Numbered from the stretch's first letter, positions 41,666 through 49,947 are shown. The stretch: DNA of 64,000 nt from Kitasatospora cinereorecta (GCF_024172095.1 NZ_JAMZDX010000005.1:62001-126000); one strand, 5' to 3'. Numbers and translations: made by a program. The notes: a model not told the origin generated them from the letters alone.

Positions 41666-42883
41666 TCACCCCGGGACGCCGCTGGTCGCCGGCACCGGCT
41701 CGCGGACCGGGGCCGGTCGCGGCGCGGCCGGTGGCCGGCGGCGGATCGGCATGCCGATCAGCAGGCCCAGGGTGATCAGCAGGTACGCGTTGCCGCCGAT
41801 CAGCGCCAGCGGTCCGGGGGTGTCGGCGCGGAACAGCCAGACCACACCGCTGACCAGCACCGCGTACAGCGTCCACCCGGTGGCCAGCAGCCGGGCGCGG
41901 CGCAGGCGGTCGGTGGTGCGCAGGGCGGCGTCGCCGAGGACGGCGAGGGCGGGCAGCAGCCACACCAGGTGGTGCACCCAGGTGATCGGGCTGACCAGGC
42001 AGCAGGCGAGGCCGGTCAGCGCGTAGCCGGCCAGCCGGTCGCCGGCCCTGGCGGCCCGGCGCACCCGGTACGCCCAGATCCCGAGGACGACCAGGGAGCT
42101 CGCCAACCACAGGGCACGGCCGGGCAGTTCGGGTCCGAGTCGGGCGATCGCGCCCTGCAGGGACTGGTTGGAGATGTAGCCGAAGGCGCCGACCCGGTCG
42201 GTGTCCCAGAGCGCCGCGGTCCAGAAGGTCCCGGAGGCGCGCGGTGCGGCCAGCCAGCCGACCCCGGTCGCGACCAGCGCCACCGCGGTGGCGACCAGGG
42301 CCGTACGGCGCCGGGTGAGCAGCAGGTACCCGATGAACAGGGCGGGGGTGAGCTTGAGCGCTGCGGCCAAGCCGATGCCGATGCCGGCCCAGCGGGCGTA
42401 CCGGCTGTCGGCCAGCCGCCAGTCGGCGAGCACCAGGGCCACCAGCAGCAGGTTGACCTGGCCGAAGCTGAAGGTGTCCCGGACCGGGTTGAGCAGCGCG
42501 ACCAGGCAGGCGGCGATGGAGAAGGCGTACCAGCGGTTCCAGCCGCGGCGCCTGGCCACCGGGTCGACCAGCCACCACAGCAGCAGGCCGGTGGCGACGG
42601 CGCCGAGGACCACGCTGACCGCGATCGCCGGGTGCCAGCCGAGCAGCAGCATCGGCAGCATGCAGAAGGCGGCGAACGGCGGGTAGGTGAACCCGTACGC
42701 CGTCCCGGGCCGGACGTAGTCGTAGATGGTGCCGGTGTCGGCCCAGTGGTGGACGGTGCCGTAGTAGACGCCGACGTCGAACCAGCCGCGGTGGCCGGGG
42801 ATGACGGCCAGGAAGACGGTGGTCGAGGTCGCCAGCGCGATCAGCACCAGGATTCGGCGGACGGTGGCCGGGGCAGCGCTCAC
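41666..42883 (-). CDS. GT87-family polyprenol-dependent mannosyltransferase
   Basis: 405 residues from GTG 42883, which overlaps the upstream gene stop by four bases (GTGA). About ten membrane helices. Motifs of the actinobacterial GT87 (DUF2029) family are visible: WFDVGVYYGTVHHWA with the catalytic-loop Asp after helix 1, TYPPFAAF, FGQVNLLLVALVL, ALKLTPALFIGYLL and SPITWVHHLVWLLPAL. These GT-C enzymes use polyprenyl-phosphomannose on the outer face of the membrane to extend mannans, as PimE-type enzymes do. In streptomycetes the acceptors are lipomannan-like glycolipids or proteins. Coupled to an MptB-like gene, so the two probably act on the same glycan. Confidence 0.9.
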   Translation of the reverse strand: MSAAPATVRRILVLIALATSTTVFLAVIPGHRGWFDVGVYYGTVHHWADTGTIYDYVRPGTAYGFTYPPFAAFCMLPMLLLGWHPAIAVSVVLGAVATGLLLWWLVDPVARRRGWNRWYAFSIAACLVALLNPVRDTFSFGQVNLLLVALVLADWRLADSRYARWAGIGIGLAAALKLTPALFIGYLLLTRRRTALVATAVALVATGVGWLAAPRASGTFWTAALWDTDRVGAFGYISNQSLQGAIARLGPELPGRALWLASSLVVLGIWAYRVRRAARAGDRLAGYALTGLACCLVSPITWVHHLVWLLPALAVLGDAALRTTDRLRRARLLATGWTLYAVLVSGVVWLFRADTPGPLALIGGNAYLLITLGLLIGMPIRRRPPAAPRPAPVREPVPATSGVPG

Positions 42884-44427
42884 CGGGCGCGCCCCGCCAT
42901 CCGCACCGCCGCGCCTTCGGCGGTCCGCGGTCGCGACGGTCCGGCCGAACTCCCTGCGCGCGACGTACCGTTGGCGCGGACACCGCGTACGGCGACCAGT
43001 GCCGCCACACCCGCTCCCGCCGCACCGCCGGCCACGGTCAGCGCGAGCGCGGCCGGGCCGGGGGTGAATCCGTCCGGGACGACGGCGAAGGCGAGCACCG
43101 CGCACGCCGCGGCCGTCCAGGACCGGGTCCGGTCGCCGAGGGGTGCGGCGGCGGCGATCAGGACCACCGCCCACAGCGCGTACCAGGGCCGCAGGGCCGG
43201 TCCGAGCAGCACCAGCGCGGCCAGCGCCAGCCCGGTGGCGTGCACCGCGCCGATCCGCCCCCGGGCGACCCGGCGGGCGAGCAGGACCGCGACCGTGGCG
43301 GCGCCACCGAGGCCGAGCCGCTGCACCAGTGCGGTCACCGCCGGATCCCCGGCGGCGAACACCGCGGCAGCGGCCCGCCCGAGCGAGCTGACCGGCGACC
43401 AGCTGCCGGCCGAGACCGGCGTGCCGAGGGCGGCCACCCAGCCGTACCCGGTGCCGGCCAGCGCCGTCACCAGGACCGTGGTCGCCACCGCCGCCACCGC
43501 GACCGTTCCTGCCGCTCTGACCAGGTCGACCGCCGTCCGCCGGGGCCCACCGCCCTCAGCAGCCTCCTGTGGTACGGCGAGCCAGGCGACGGCCGGCAGC
43601 GCCAGCACCGCCGGCGCTTTTACCAGCGCGGCAAGGGTGACCAGCGCCGCTGCCCCGACCACTTGGCCGCGCCGGGCGGCCAGCAGTCCGCCGACCAGCA
43701 GCGGCAGCAGGACGGCGTCGTTGTGGGCGCCGCCGATCAGATGGAGCAGCACCAGCGGGTTGAGCGCCCCCAGCCACAGGGCCGCCGCCGGCGGGACACC
43801 GCAGGCTCGGGCGAGCCGGGGCAGCAGCACCACCAGGGCGACGGTGCCGGCCAGCGCCAGCGCGCGCAGCGCGAGTACTCCGCCCACCACGTCGGAGCCC
43901 ACCACGCCGGAGCCCACCACGCCGGGTCCGGCCACGGCGCGGGCGGTCCGGGCCAGGGCGAGGAAGAGCGGGCCGTACGGCGCCGGGGTGCGCAGCCAGA
44001 CGTCCGGTACCTGCGCGGCCTCCGGGCCGCCGAGGTCGGCGGGCCCGTGGGCGTACACGTCGAGGCCGGCGTCGAGCATGGCGCCCTGCGCGAGGTAGCT
44101 GTAGACGTCCCGGCTGAACAGCGGCGCGGCGGCGAGCAGCGGGCCGGCCCACCAGGCGAGGGTGACGGCGAGCCAGCGGACGCCGACGGGTGCGGCTCGG
44201 CCGGTGCGCGCGAGTGCACGGCCGAGCAGCAGCCAGGCCGCCACCAGCAGGACCGTGCCGAGTCCGGTGAGCAGCAGCGCGGGCCCTGCGTGGCCGGGCA
44301 CCGGCCGGGCGTCGGCGGCGACCGGGAGGGCGCCGCTGCGCAGGCTCCCGGCGGCCAGCGCGAGCGAGCCCGCCAGCCCCAACCATCGGCACCGGCGCGG
44401 CTCGGCGGTGAGGGCCCAGTGCGGCAT
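42880..44427 (-). CDS. MptB-like alpha-1,6-mannosyltransferase
   Basis: 515 residues from ATG 44427 (MPHWALTAEPRRCRWLGLAG). The frame is open to GTG 44589, and GTG 44559 has a GAGGGA, so the start is not certain; the chosen one matches where family members begin. Twelve or so membrane helices. GT-C motifs: FSRDVYSYLAQGAMLDAG with the acidic pair region, PAPYGPLFL, NPLVLLHLIGGAHNDAVLLP and LRPWYALWAVVL. MptB-type enzymes build the alpha-1,6 mannan core of lipomannan from polyprenyl-phosphomannose. A GVVGS repeat in the middle is an odd local insertion. Stop overlaps the GT87 start. Confidence 0.87.
   Translation of the reverse strand: MPHWALTAEPRRCRWLGLAGSLALAAGSLRSGALPVAADARPVPGHAGPALLLTGLGTVLLVAAWLLLGRALARTGRAAPVGVRWLAVTLAWWAGPLLAAAPLFSRDVYSYLAQGAMLDAGLDVYAHGPADLGGPEAAQVPDVWLRTPAPYGPLFLALARTARAVAGPGVVGSGVVGSDVVGGVLALRALALAGTVALVVLLPRLARACGVPPAAALWLGALNPLVLLHLIGGAHNDAVLLPLLVGGLLAARRGQVVGAAALVTLAALVKAPAVLALPAVAWLAVPQEAAEGGGPRRTAVDLVRAAGTVAVAAVATTVLVTALAGTGYGWVAALGTPVSAGSWSPVSSLGRAAAAVFAAGDPAVTALVQRLGLGGAATVAVLLARRVARGRIGAVHATGLALAALVLLGPALRPWYALWAVVLIAAAAPLGDRTRSWTAAACAVLAFAVVPDGFTPGPAALALTVAGGAAGAGVAALVAVRGVRANGTSRAGSSAGPSRPRTAEGAAVRMAGRAR
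43883..43927. repeat. three 15-bp tandem units inside the MptB-like gene
   Basis: CCCACCACGYCGGAG repeated three times (last copy ends GGGT), encoding GVVGS-GVVGS-DVVGG on the minus strand in a loop next to a membrane helix. Length variation here would be in frame. Confidence 0.8.
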
Positions 44428-44723
44428 GCGGGGAACGGTGACAGGCCGCCATTGCCAGCGGTGGAAGGGCCAACGTCCGTCGGATGACGAGAGGTTGACC
44501 GGCTCGCGCGCCCCGCGGCGGTCGGCCGGACGGCGCTGCCCGGCATTCAGCCGGTGCACATCTGACTTCCCTCGAATCGCAACCTCCACGCCAGCCGGAT
44601 CGGGGAGACATACCAGGGACGCGAGCCGCCGGAGCGCCGTCGGCCCGATCCGGGTGACCCCCGCCGTCAGCTTCCTGCCCTCCGGTCCACCGACCCCCGC
44701 CGTCAGATCACGGAGAGTCCGCC

Positions 44724-45608
44724 ATGGCCACCGCGCACACCCGTACCGCCCAGTCCCCGTCCGCCCCCGCCACCTCCACCTCTCCCGCTCCCGGGTACGC
44801 CGTCTCCTTCGCCCGCGACGAGGCGGACGTCCGTGCCGCCCAGCGGCTGCGCCACCTGGTGTTCGCCGAGGAGATGGGCGCGGTGCTGGACAGCGCCCAC
44901 CCCGGCCTGGACGTCGACCCGTTCGACGAGTACTGCGACCACCTGCTGGTCCGGGAGGAGGGCAGCGGCGAGGTGGTCGGCACCTACCGGCTGCTGCGCC
45001 CCGAGCAGGCCAAGCGGGCCGGCCGGCTGTACTCCGACACCGAGTTCGACCTCTCCCGCCTCGGCGGCCTGCGCGACGGCCTGGTGGAGGTGGGCCGCTC
45101 CTGCATCCACCCCGACCACCGCGGCAACGGCGCCGTGATCAACCTGATGTGGGGCGGCATCGCCCGCTACCTGGTCGACACCGGCAACACCTGGATCGCC
45201 GGCTGCTGCTCGGTGCCGCTGGCCGACGGCGGGGCCACCGCGGCCGGCGTCTGGGACGCGGTGGCCGCCAAGTACCTGGCCCCCGAGGAGTACCGGGTCA
45301 GCCCGCTCCACCCGTGGGACCCGACCGGTATCGTCCGCCCGGCGCGCACCCCGATGCCGGCGCTGCTGCGCGGCTACCTGCGCCTGGGCGCCTGGGTGTG
45401 CGGCGAGCCCGCGTACGACCCGGACTTCGGGGTCGCCGACCTGTACGTGCTGCTGTCGCTGGAGCGGACCGACCCGCGCTACCTGCGGCACTTCCTGTCC
45501 GCCGCCGAGGCGATCCGGCCCGCCGCCGCGACCACCGGCGGCTCCGCGGCCGCGCTCGCCCCGGCGCCTGCCCCGCGCCCGTCCGTCCCGGGGGCGGCGG
45601 CGGCATGA
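44724..45608 (+). CDS. OlsB-like ornithine N-acyltransferase (GNAT fold)
   Basis: 294 residues, ATG 44724 with GGAGAG ten bases upstream. The core matches the OlsB/hemolysin-like GNAT group that makes 3-hydroxyacyl-ornithine: RLRHLVFAEEMGA, DPFDEYCDHLLV, VVGTYRLLRPEQAKRAG, EVGRSCIHPDHRGNGAVINLMWGGIARYL and GCCSVPL. The first 25 and last 25 residues are low-complexity Ala/Pro extensions. It overlaps the PlsC/OlsA-like gene by four bases (ATGA), and that pairing is the usual organisation of ornithine-lipid synthesis. The acyl acceptor is inferred as ornithine; glutamine or other amino acids are possible. Confidence 0.88.
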   Translation: MATAHTRTAQSPSAPATSTSPAPGYAVSFARDEADVRAAQRLRHLVFAEEMGAVLDSAHPGLDVDPFDEYCDHLLVREEGSGEVVGTYRLLRPEQAKRAGRLYSDTEFDLSRLGGLRDGLVEVGRSCIHPDHRGNGAVINLMWGGIARYLVDTGNTWIAGCCSVPLADGGATAAGVWDAVAAKYLAPEEYRVSPLHPWDPTGIVRPARTPMPALLRGYLRLGAWVCGEPAYDPDFGVADLYVLLSLERTDPRYLRHFLSAAEAIRPAAATTGGSAAALAPAPAPRPSVPGAAAA

Positions 45609-46468
45609 GCACCTGGCTGCCGACGGCCCCGTGCACGCCCGGCGCGTGCGTGGCCGCGAGCGGTCCCGCGGTGGCGGTGCCGTGGCGGCTGCTGCGCTGC
45701 GCCGGGTGCCTGCTGGTGCTGCTCGCGGGCGTCGCCCTGGTCCCGCTGGTGCGGGCCTGGCGGTGGCTGCCCGCCGAGCGGCTGGTCCGAATCTGGACCC
45801 GGACACTGCTGGCCTCGCTCGGGGTCCGGGTACGGGCGGGCGCCACGGCCCCGCCCGCGGGCGGGGCGCTGCTGGTCGCCAACCACATCTCCTGGCTGGA
45901 CATCCTGCTGGTGGCGGCCGTCCGGCCGGGCCGGATGCTGGCCAAGACCGAGGTCGGGCAGTGGCCGGTGCTCGGTCCGCTGACCACCTGGGGCGGCACC
46001 ATCTTCATCGACCGCGACCGGCTGCGCTCACTGCCGAGGACGGTGGAGCAGGCCACCGAGGCGCTGCGCCGCGGCGAGCGCGTGGTGGTCTTCCCGGAGG
46101 GCTCCACCTGGTGCGGGCGGTACGGCGGGCGGTTCCGGCCGGCGCTGTTCGAGGCGGCCGTCCGGGCCGGCGCGCCGGTGCAGCCGCTGACCATCCGCTA
46201 TCGGCTGGCCGACGGCTCGGCCACCACCGCGCCCGCCTTCGTCGGCGAGGACGGACTGCTCGCCTCGCTCTGGCGGGTGGTGACGGTCCGCGGGCTGGAG
46301 GCGGAACTCGAACTGCTGCCGCTGATCCCGGCCGGCCGCCACCCCGGGCGCCGGGAGCTCGCCCGCGCCGCGCAGGCCGCGGTCGACCTGCGCCGCTTCC
46401 CCGACGGCGGCGCGGTCGCGGACGGGCCGGCCGCTGCGGTGCTCCATCCGCCGGCCGCGGCGGCCTGA
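45605..46468 (+). CDS. OlsA/PlsC-like 1-acyl-sn-glycerol-3-phosphate-type acyltransferase
   Basis: 287 residues from ATG 45605, overlapping the previous stop. N-terminal membrane helix (LLRCAGCLLVLLAGVALVPLV). The PlsC motifs are complete: NHISWLD (HX4D), the TIFIDRDR block, FPEGSTW and the VQPLTIRY block. With the OlsB-like enzyme it would acylate the hydroxyl of the lyso-ornithine lipid; on its own it could equally be a phosphatidic-acid-forming acyltransferase. The C terminus ends in an Ala/Pro tail. Confidence 0.88.
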   Translation: MSTWLPTAPCTPGACVAASGPAVAVPWRLLRCAGCLLVLLAGVALVPLVRAWRWLPAERLVRIWTRTLLASLGVRVRAGATAPPAGGALLVANHISWLDILLVAAVRPGRMLAKTEVGQWPVLGPLTTWGGTIFIDRDRLRSLPRTVEQATEALRRGERVVVFPEGSTWCGRYGGRFRPALFEAAVRAGAPVQPLTIRYRLADGSATTAPAFVGEDGLLASLWRVVTVRGLEAELELLPLIPAGRHPGRRELARAAQAAVDLRRFPDGGAVADGPAAAVLHPPAAAA

Positions 46469-46505
46469 GCGCGGGGCGGCGGGCCGCGCTCGCTCCGCCG
46501 CCCCG

Positions 46506-46521
46506 ATACCCCCTCAGGTAT
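46506..46521. promoter_or_regulatory. CstR-type operator 1
   Basis: ATACCCCCTCAGGTAT: a near-palindrome ATACC-n6-GGTAT placed 36 bases before the first cstR-like ATG. It shares the ATACC(C)...GGTAT frame with the elements at 47140 and 48609-48660. Probably the autoregulatory site of the repressor gene. Confidence 0.7.
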
Positions 46522-46556
46522 GATCGCCGGAACCACGGACGCGAGGAGATACCGCC

Positions 46557-46823
46557 ATGCAGGTCGACGAGGAGGCCGCCGGCGCGGTGCTGAACCGGCT
46601 GCGCCGAGCCCAGGGCCAGCTGGCCGGGGTGATCGCGATGATCGAGGCCGGCCGGGACTGCAAGGACGTGGTCACCCAACTCGCCGCCGTCTCACGGGCC
46701 CTGGACCGCGCCGGGTTCAAGATCCTGGCCAGCGGCATGCGGCAGTGCCTGGTCACCGCGGACGGCGACGCCCCGCCGATGACCGAGGCGGAGCTGGAGA
46801 AGCTTTTCCTCACCCTGGCCTGA
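46557..46823 (+). CDS. cstR: CstR-like persulfide-sensing repressor, copy 1 (CsoR/DUF156 family)
   Basis: 88 residues, ATG 46557 after GAGGAG. All-helical CsoR family: NRLRRAQGQLAGVIAMIEAG, RDCKDVVTQLAAVSRALD, then FKILASGMRQCL. Cys35 and Cys64 are 29 residues apart. The histidine that completes the Cu(I) site of true CsoR, four residues before the second Cys, is Gly60, so copper binding is unlikely and the persulfide-sensing CstR type fits. CstR in Staphylococcus aureus forms di-, tri- and tetrasulfide links between the two cysteines of different subunits and releases DNA. Neighbouring genes for sulfane-sulfur detoxification support the call. Convergent with a close paralogue. Confidence 0.88.
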   Translation: MQVDEEAAGAVLNRLRRAQGQLAGVIAMIEAGRDCKDVVTQLAAVSRALDRAGFKILASGMRQCLVTADGDAPPMTEAELEKLFLTLA

Positions 46824-46840
46824 GCGGACCCGCACCCGGT

Positions 46841-46855
46841 CGCAGGGCGCCTGCG
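46841..46855. terminator. short hairpin between the two cstR-like genes
   Basis: CGCAGG-gcg-CCTGCG, six-base arms, in the 33-base gap between the convergent repressor genes. It could terminate both transcripts. Confidence 0.4.
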
Positions 46856-46856
46856 G

Positions 46857-47123
46857 CTACGCCAGCGCCAGGAACAGCTTCTCCAACTCGGCCTCGCTCA
46901 TGGGCGCTCCACCCTCCTCCGCTTCGGCGAGGCACTGGCGCATCCCGCTCGCGACGATCTTGAAACCGGCCCGGTCGAGCGCCCGGGACACCGCCGCCAG
47001 CTGCGTCACGACGTCCTTGCAGTCCCGGCCGGCCTCGATCATCGCGATCACCCCGGCCAGCTGGCCCTGCGCGCGGCGCAGCCGGTTGAGCACCGCGCCG
47101 ACCGCCTGCTCGTCCACCTGCAC
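46857..47123 (-). CDS. cstR: CstR-like persulfide-sensing repressor, copy 2
   Basis: 88 residues from GTG 47123, chosen because AAGGAGG lies eight bases upstream and the length then equals copy 1 exactly. An ATG at 47141 is in frame but overlaps the operator and swallows the ribosome site. The sequence is about 90 percent identical to copy 1, with Cys35, Cys64 and no copper-site His. The main difference lies near the C terminus (AEAEEGGAPMSEAELEKLFLALA versus VTADGDAPPMTEAELEKLFLTLA). It follows the cstB-like gene on the same strand after 62 bases and has its own operator, so it may be both read through and separately expressed. It could form mixed tetramers with copy 1. Confidence 0.86.
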   Translation of the reverse strand: MQVDEQAVGAVLNRLRRAQGQLAGVIAMIEAGRDCKDVVTQLAAVSRALDRAGFKIVASGMRQCLAEAEEGGAPMSEAELEKLFLALA

Positions 47124-47139
47124 CCCGAACACCTCCTTC

Positions 47140-47155
47140 ATACCCCCTCGGGTAT
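47140..47155. promoter_or_regulatory. CstR-type operator 2
   Basis: ATACCCCCTCGGGTAT, one base different from the element at 46506-46521. It lies 17 bases upstream of the GTG of the second repressor and 31 bases downstream of the cstB-like stop. Orientation and spacing suit autoregulation. Confidence 0.7.
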
Positions 47156-47185
47156 CAACCCCTGAGCCGACCGGCCCATTCCCGG

Positions 47186-48580
47186 TCAGCCCGCGGCCAC
47201 GCGCTCCACTTCCTCCCAGGCCGCGTAGCCGCCGAGCAGGTCCGCCACCCGCTCGTGCCCGGCGTGGCGCAGCAGGCTGGCCGCGATCGACGACCGGTGG
47301 CCGCCCGCGCAGTGCACCACCACGGCCCGCTCCCGCGCTATCTCCCCCATCCGCGCGGGGAGTTCGGCGAGCGGGAGATGCAGTGAGCCCTCGATCCGGC
47401 CGGCCGCGCGCTCGCCCTCGCCGCGCACGTCGACCACCAGCGGCGGCTCCGCGTCCGCGAGCCGGGCCCGCAGTTCGGCGGCGGTACGGCGGTCCGCGAG
47501 CCGCAGCTCCTCACCCGCCGCCGCCAGGACGGCCGCCGGGTCGGCCGCGTACCCCCCGACGCGGTCGAACCCGATCCGGGCCAGCCGGGTGACCGTCTCC
47601 ACCTCCCGCCCCTCGGGCGCGATCACCACCAGCGGACGGTCCGGCGAGAGCACCGTCCCGGCCTGCTCGGCGAAACGCCCGTCGGCCGGCACGTTCACCG
47701 CCCCACGCAGGTGCCCGGCGGCGAAGGCGTACGGGTCGCGGGCGTCCACCACCACCGCCCCGCCCGCGCGCGCCGCCAGGAACTCCGCCGCCGCCAGCGC
47801 CACCGCGGACGCGCCGTCGAACAGCCCCCGGACCCGCCGGTTCAGCTCGGCGTCGTACCCGAAGTAGCCCGGCGCGGCGGGCTGTCCGGCCGTGACGAGG
47901 GCCACGAACTCCTCCTCGCCCATCGGCGCGCAGGCGTAGTTGGTCGCCCGCTGCTCGCCGATGGTCGACTGCCGCTCGGTCGACAGGTTCTTCCCGCACG
48001 CCGACCCGGCTCCGTGCGCCGGGAACACCCGCACCTCGTCCGGCAGCGCCATCAGCCGCCGGTGCACGCTGTCGTACAGCATCCGCCCGAGCTCCTCCGC
48101 CGACACCCCGGCCGAGGCCAGCAGATCGGGCCGGCCGACGTCGCCGACGAACAGCGCGTCGCCGGTCAGCACCCCGTACGGCACCGGGTCGCCGGCCCGC
48201 TCGCGGACCAGCACGCTGATCGACTCGGGGGTGTGGCCGGGCGTCTCCACGACCTCCAGCTCGACCGCGCCGAGCACGATCCGCTCCCCGTCGGCCAGCT
48301 TGCGGATCGGGTACTCGGTCTCGGCCCGGCTGCCGTAGCCGATCCAGGCGCCGGTCCGGGCGGCCAGCTCCAGGTGCCCGGCCAGGAAGTCGGCGTGGAA
48401 GTGGGTGTTGATCACCCCCTCGACGGTGAACCCGCGCGCCTGCGCCTCGGCCAGGTACTGGTCGACGTCGCGCCGGGGGTCGACCACGACGGCGCGGCCG
48501 GTCGTCTCGTCGGCGATCAGGTACGAGGCCTGGGACAGACAGTCCAGGTAGTACTGGGCGAAGAACACGGTGATCCTCAT
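47186..48580 (-). CDS. cstB: CstB-like persulfide dioxygenase/sulfurtransferase (MBL plus two rhodaneses)
   Basis: 464 residues from ATG 48580. Residues 1-240 are an ETHE1-type metallo-beta-lactamase fold with the metal ligands in THFHADFLAGH, ETPGHTPES, LTGDALFVGDVGRPDL and FPAHGAGSACG. Residues 255-350 form a degenerate rhodanese (VVVDARDPYAFAAGHLRGAVNVP; the catalytic loop reads IAPEGRE without Cys). Residues 360-464 are a second rhodanese with an intact loop CAGGHRSS. This order matches S. aureus CstB, which oxidises persulfides and forms thiosulfate with its C-terminal rhodanese. No strong ribosome site is seen. The promoter lies in the inverted-repeat region shared with the divergent rhodanese gene. 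Confidence 0.9.
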   Translation of the reverse strand: MRITVFFAQYYLDCLSQASYLIADETTGRAVVVDPRRDVDQYLAEAQARGFTVEGVINTHFHADFLAGHLELAARTGAWIGYGSRAETEYPIRKLADGERIVLGAVELEVVETPGHTPESISVLVRERAGDPVPYGVLTGDALFVGDVGRPDLLASAGVSAEELGRMLYDSVHRRLMALPDEVRVFPAHGAGSACGKNLSTERQSTIGEQRATNYACAPMGEEEFVALVTAGQPAAPGYFGYDAELNRRVRGLFDGASAVALAAAEFLAARAGGAVVVDARDPYAFAAGHLRGAVNVPADGRFAEQAGTVLSPDRPLVVIAPEGREVETVTRLARIGFDRVGGYAADPAAVLAAAGEELRLADRRTAAELRARLADAEPPLVVDVRGEGERAAGRIEGSLHLPLAELPARMGEIARERAVVVHCAGGHRSSIAASLLRHAGHERVADLLGGYAAWEEVERVAAG

Positions 48581-48608
48581 CTCCGCGGGCCCCGCAGGCC
48601 CGCCGCGA

Positions 48609-48660
48609 AATACCGGTGGGGGTATATGCTCGCTTCCAACGATATACCCCCACCGGTATT
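48609..48660. promoter_or_regulatory. paired CstR-type operators in inverted repeat
   Basis: Nineteen-base arms AATACCGGTGGGGGTATAT (48609-48627) and its exact reverse complement (48642-48660) flank a 14-base spacer. Each arm contains ATACC-n6-GGTAT like the operators next to the two repressor genes. The pair sits in the 170-base divergent promoter region between the cstB-like gene and the rhodanese-tauE-rhodanese genes, so one double site could control both directions. Confidence 0.75.
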
Positions 48661-48750
48661 CCGGAAGCGCCCCGGCCGCCCGCAACCGCGCCCGCACCGC
48701 CTCCGACGGACCGGCCACTCCTCGCAACCCCCGCGCCCCCTGGAGGCACC

Positions 48751-49131
48751 ATGGCCACGCCCGCCGCACGGCCCGCCGCCCCGTCCGACCCACGCGAGAT
48801 CGGCCCGGCCGACGCCCACCGGCGCGTCCTGGCGGGCGAAGCCGTGCTGCTCGACGTCCGCGAACCCGAGGAGCAGGCCGCCGCCCGCGTCCCCGGCGCC
48901 GTACCGCTCCCGCTCGACCGGTTGCTGACGGGGTCCGCCACGCCGCCCGCCGGCCTCCTGCTCACCTTCTGCCGCAGCGGCAACCGCTCACGGGTCGCCG
49001 CCGACCACCTCGCCGCCCGCGGCCTCCCCGCGCTGAACGTCACCGGCGGGCTCCGCGCCTGGGCCGCGGCCGGACTGCCCGTCCACGACACCACTCGCGG
49101 CCATGGCGGCCCCGGCCGGGCCGCGATATGA
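48751..49131 (+). CDS. single-domain rhodanese
   Basis: 126 residues, ATG 48751 with TGGAGG seven bases upstream. Rhodanese fold: EIGPADAHRRVLAGEAVLLDVREPEEQ and the active-site loop FCRSGNRSR with catalytic Cys, then LNVTGGLRAWAAAGLPV. Moves sulfane sulfur between thiols and small acceptors in the cytoplasm. Overlaps the TauE-like exporter gene by four bases (ATGA), divergent from the cstB-like gene and probably controlled by CstR through the double operator. Confidence 0.92.
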   Translation: MATPAARPAAPSDPREIGPADAHRRVLAGEAVLLDVREPEEQAAARVPGAVPLPLDRLLTGSATPPAGLLLTFCRSGNRSRVAADHLAARGLPALNVTGGLRAWAAAGLPVHDTTRGHGGPGRAAI

Positions 49132-49904
49132 CCGCCCTGCTGCTCGCCCTCGCCGCCGGAGCGGTCGTCGGCCTCGCGCTCGGCGCCCTCGGCGGCGGCG
49201 GCAGCATGCTCGCCGTCCCCGCCCTGATCTACCTGCTCCACCTCGACCCGGCCACCGCGACCACCGCCGCCCTGCTGATCGTCGCCGTCACCACCCTGAC
49301 CGCCCTGCCGGCCCACGCCCGCGCCCGGCGGGTCCGCTGGCGCACCGGCCTGCTGTTCGCCGCCGCCGGACTCCCCGCCGCCACCCTCGGCGGAGCCCTC
49401 TCCCGGTACGCCCCGCCCGCCGCCCTCACCGCCGGGTTCGCCGGCCTGGCCGCCCTCGCGGCCTGGCGCATGCTCGGCCCGCGGCGGCCGGCTCCCCCGC
49501 CGGCAGCGCCCGCCGCACCGGGCCCGGCCCCGGCCCCCTCCCCGACCCGCTCCCTCGCCGTCGGCGCCGCCCTCGGCCTCGCCACCGGGCTGCTCGGCGT
49601 CGGCGGCGGATTCCTCGCCGTCCCCGCCCTGGTCTCCCTGCTCGCCCTGCCGATGACCGAGGCGGTCGCCACCAGCCTGCTGGTGATCGGCGCCAACTCG
49701 CTCGCCGCCCTCGTCCCGCGCCTCGGCTCCGCCGGCCACGTCCCCTGGACCGTCGTCGGACCGTTCGCCGCCGCCGCGGTCCTCGGCGCCTGGGACGGCA
49801 AACGGCTCGCCGCCCGACTCGGCGGCCGCACCCTCCAGCGCGTCTTCGCCGCCGCGCTGCTCTCCGTCGCCACGCTGATGCTGGCCGACGCGATCCTCCA
49901 CTGA
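49128..49904 (+). CDS. tauE: TauE/SafE-family sulfite/sulfonate exporter
   Basis: 258 residues, seven or eight membrane helices. The duplicated family motif is clear: ALGALGGGGSMLAVPALIYLL near the N terminus and TGLLGVGGGFLAVPALVSLL in the second half, separated by a Pro/Ala-rich cytoplasmic loop (about 120-145). TauE-type carriers export sulfite, sulfoacetate or related anions; in the S. aureus cst operon a tauE gene accompanies cstR, cstA and cstB. Translationally coupled to the rhodanese upstream. Substrate inferred from context. Confidence 0.92.
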   Translation: MTALLLALAAGAVVGLALGALGGGGSMLAVPALIYLLHLDPATATTAALLIVAVTTLTALPAHARARRVRWRTGLLFAAAGLPAATLGGALSRYAPPAALTAGFAGLAALAAWRMLGPRRPAPPPAAPAAPGPAPAPSPTRSLAVGAALGLATGLLGVGGGFLAVPALVSLLALPMTEAVATSLLVIGANSLAALVPRLGSAGHVPWTVVGPFAAAAVLGAWDGKRLAARLGGRTLQRVFAAALLSVATLMLADAILH

Positions 49905-49947
49905 TCCGATCCCTCACCTGTCCCCCACCGACCCCTTGAGGACCACC

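Noticed and set aside
47124..47141. ATG 47141 as start of the second cstR-like gene
   Set aside because: It overlaps the operator and would place AAGGAGG inside the coding region; GTG 47123 gives the exact length of the paralogue.
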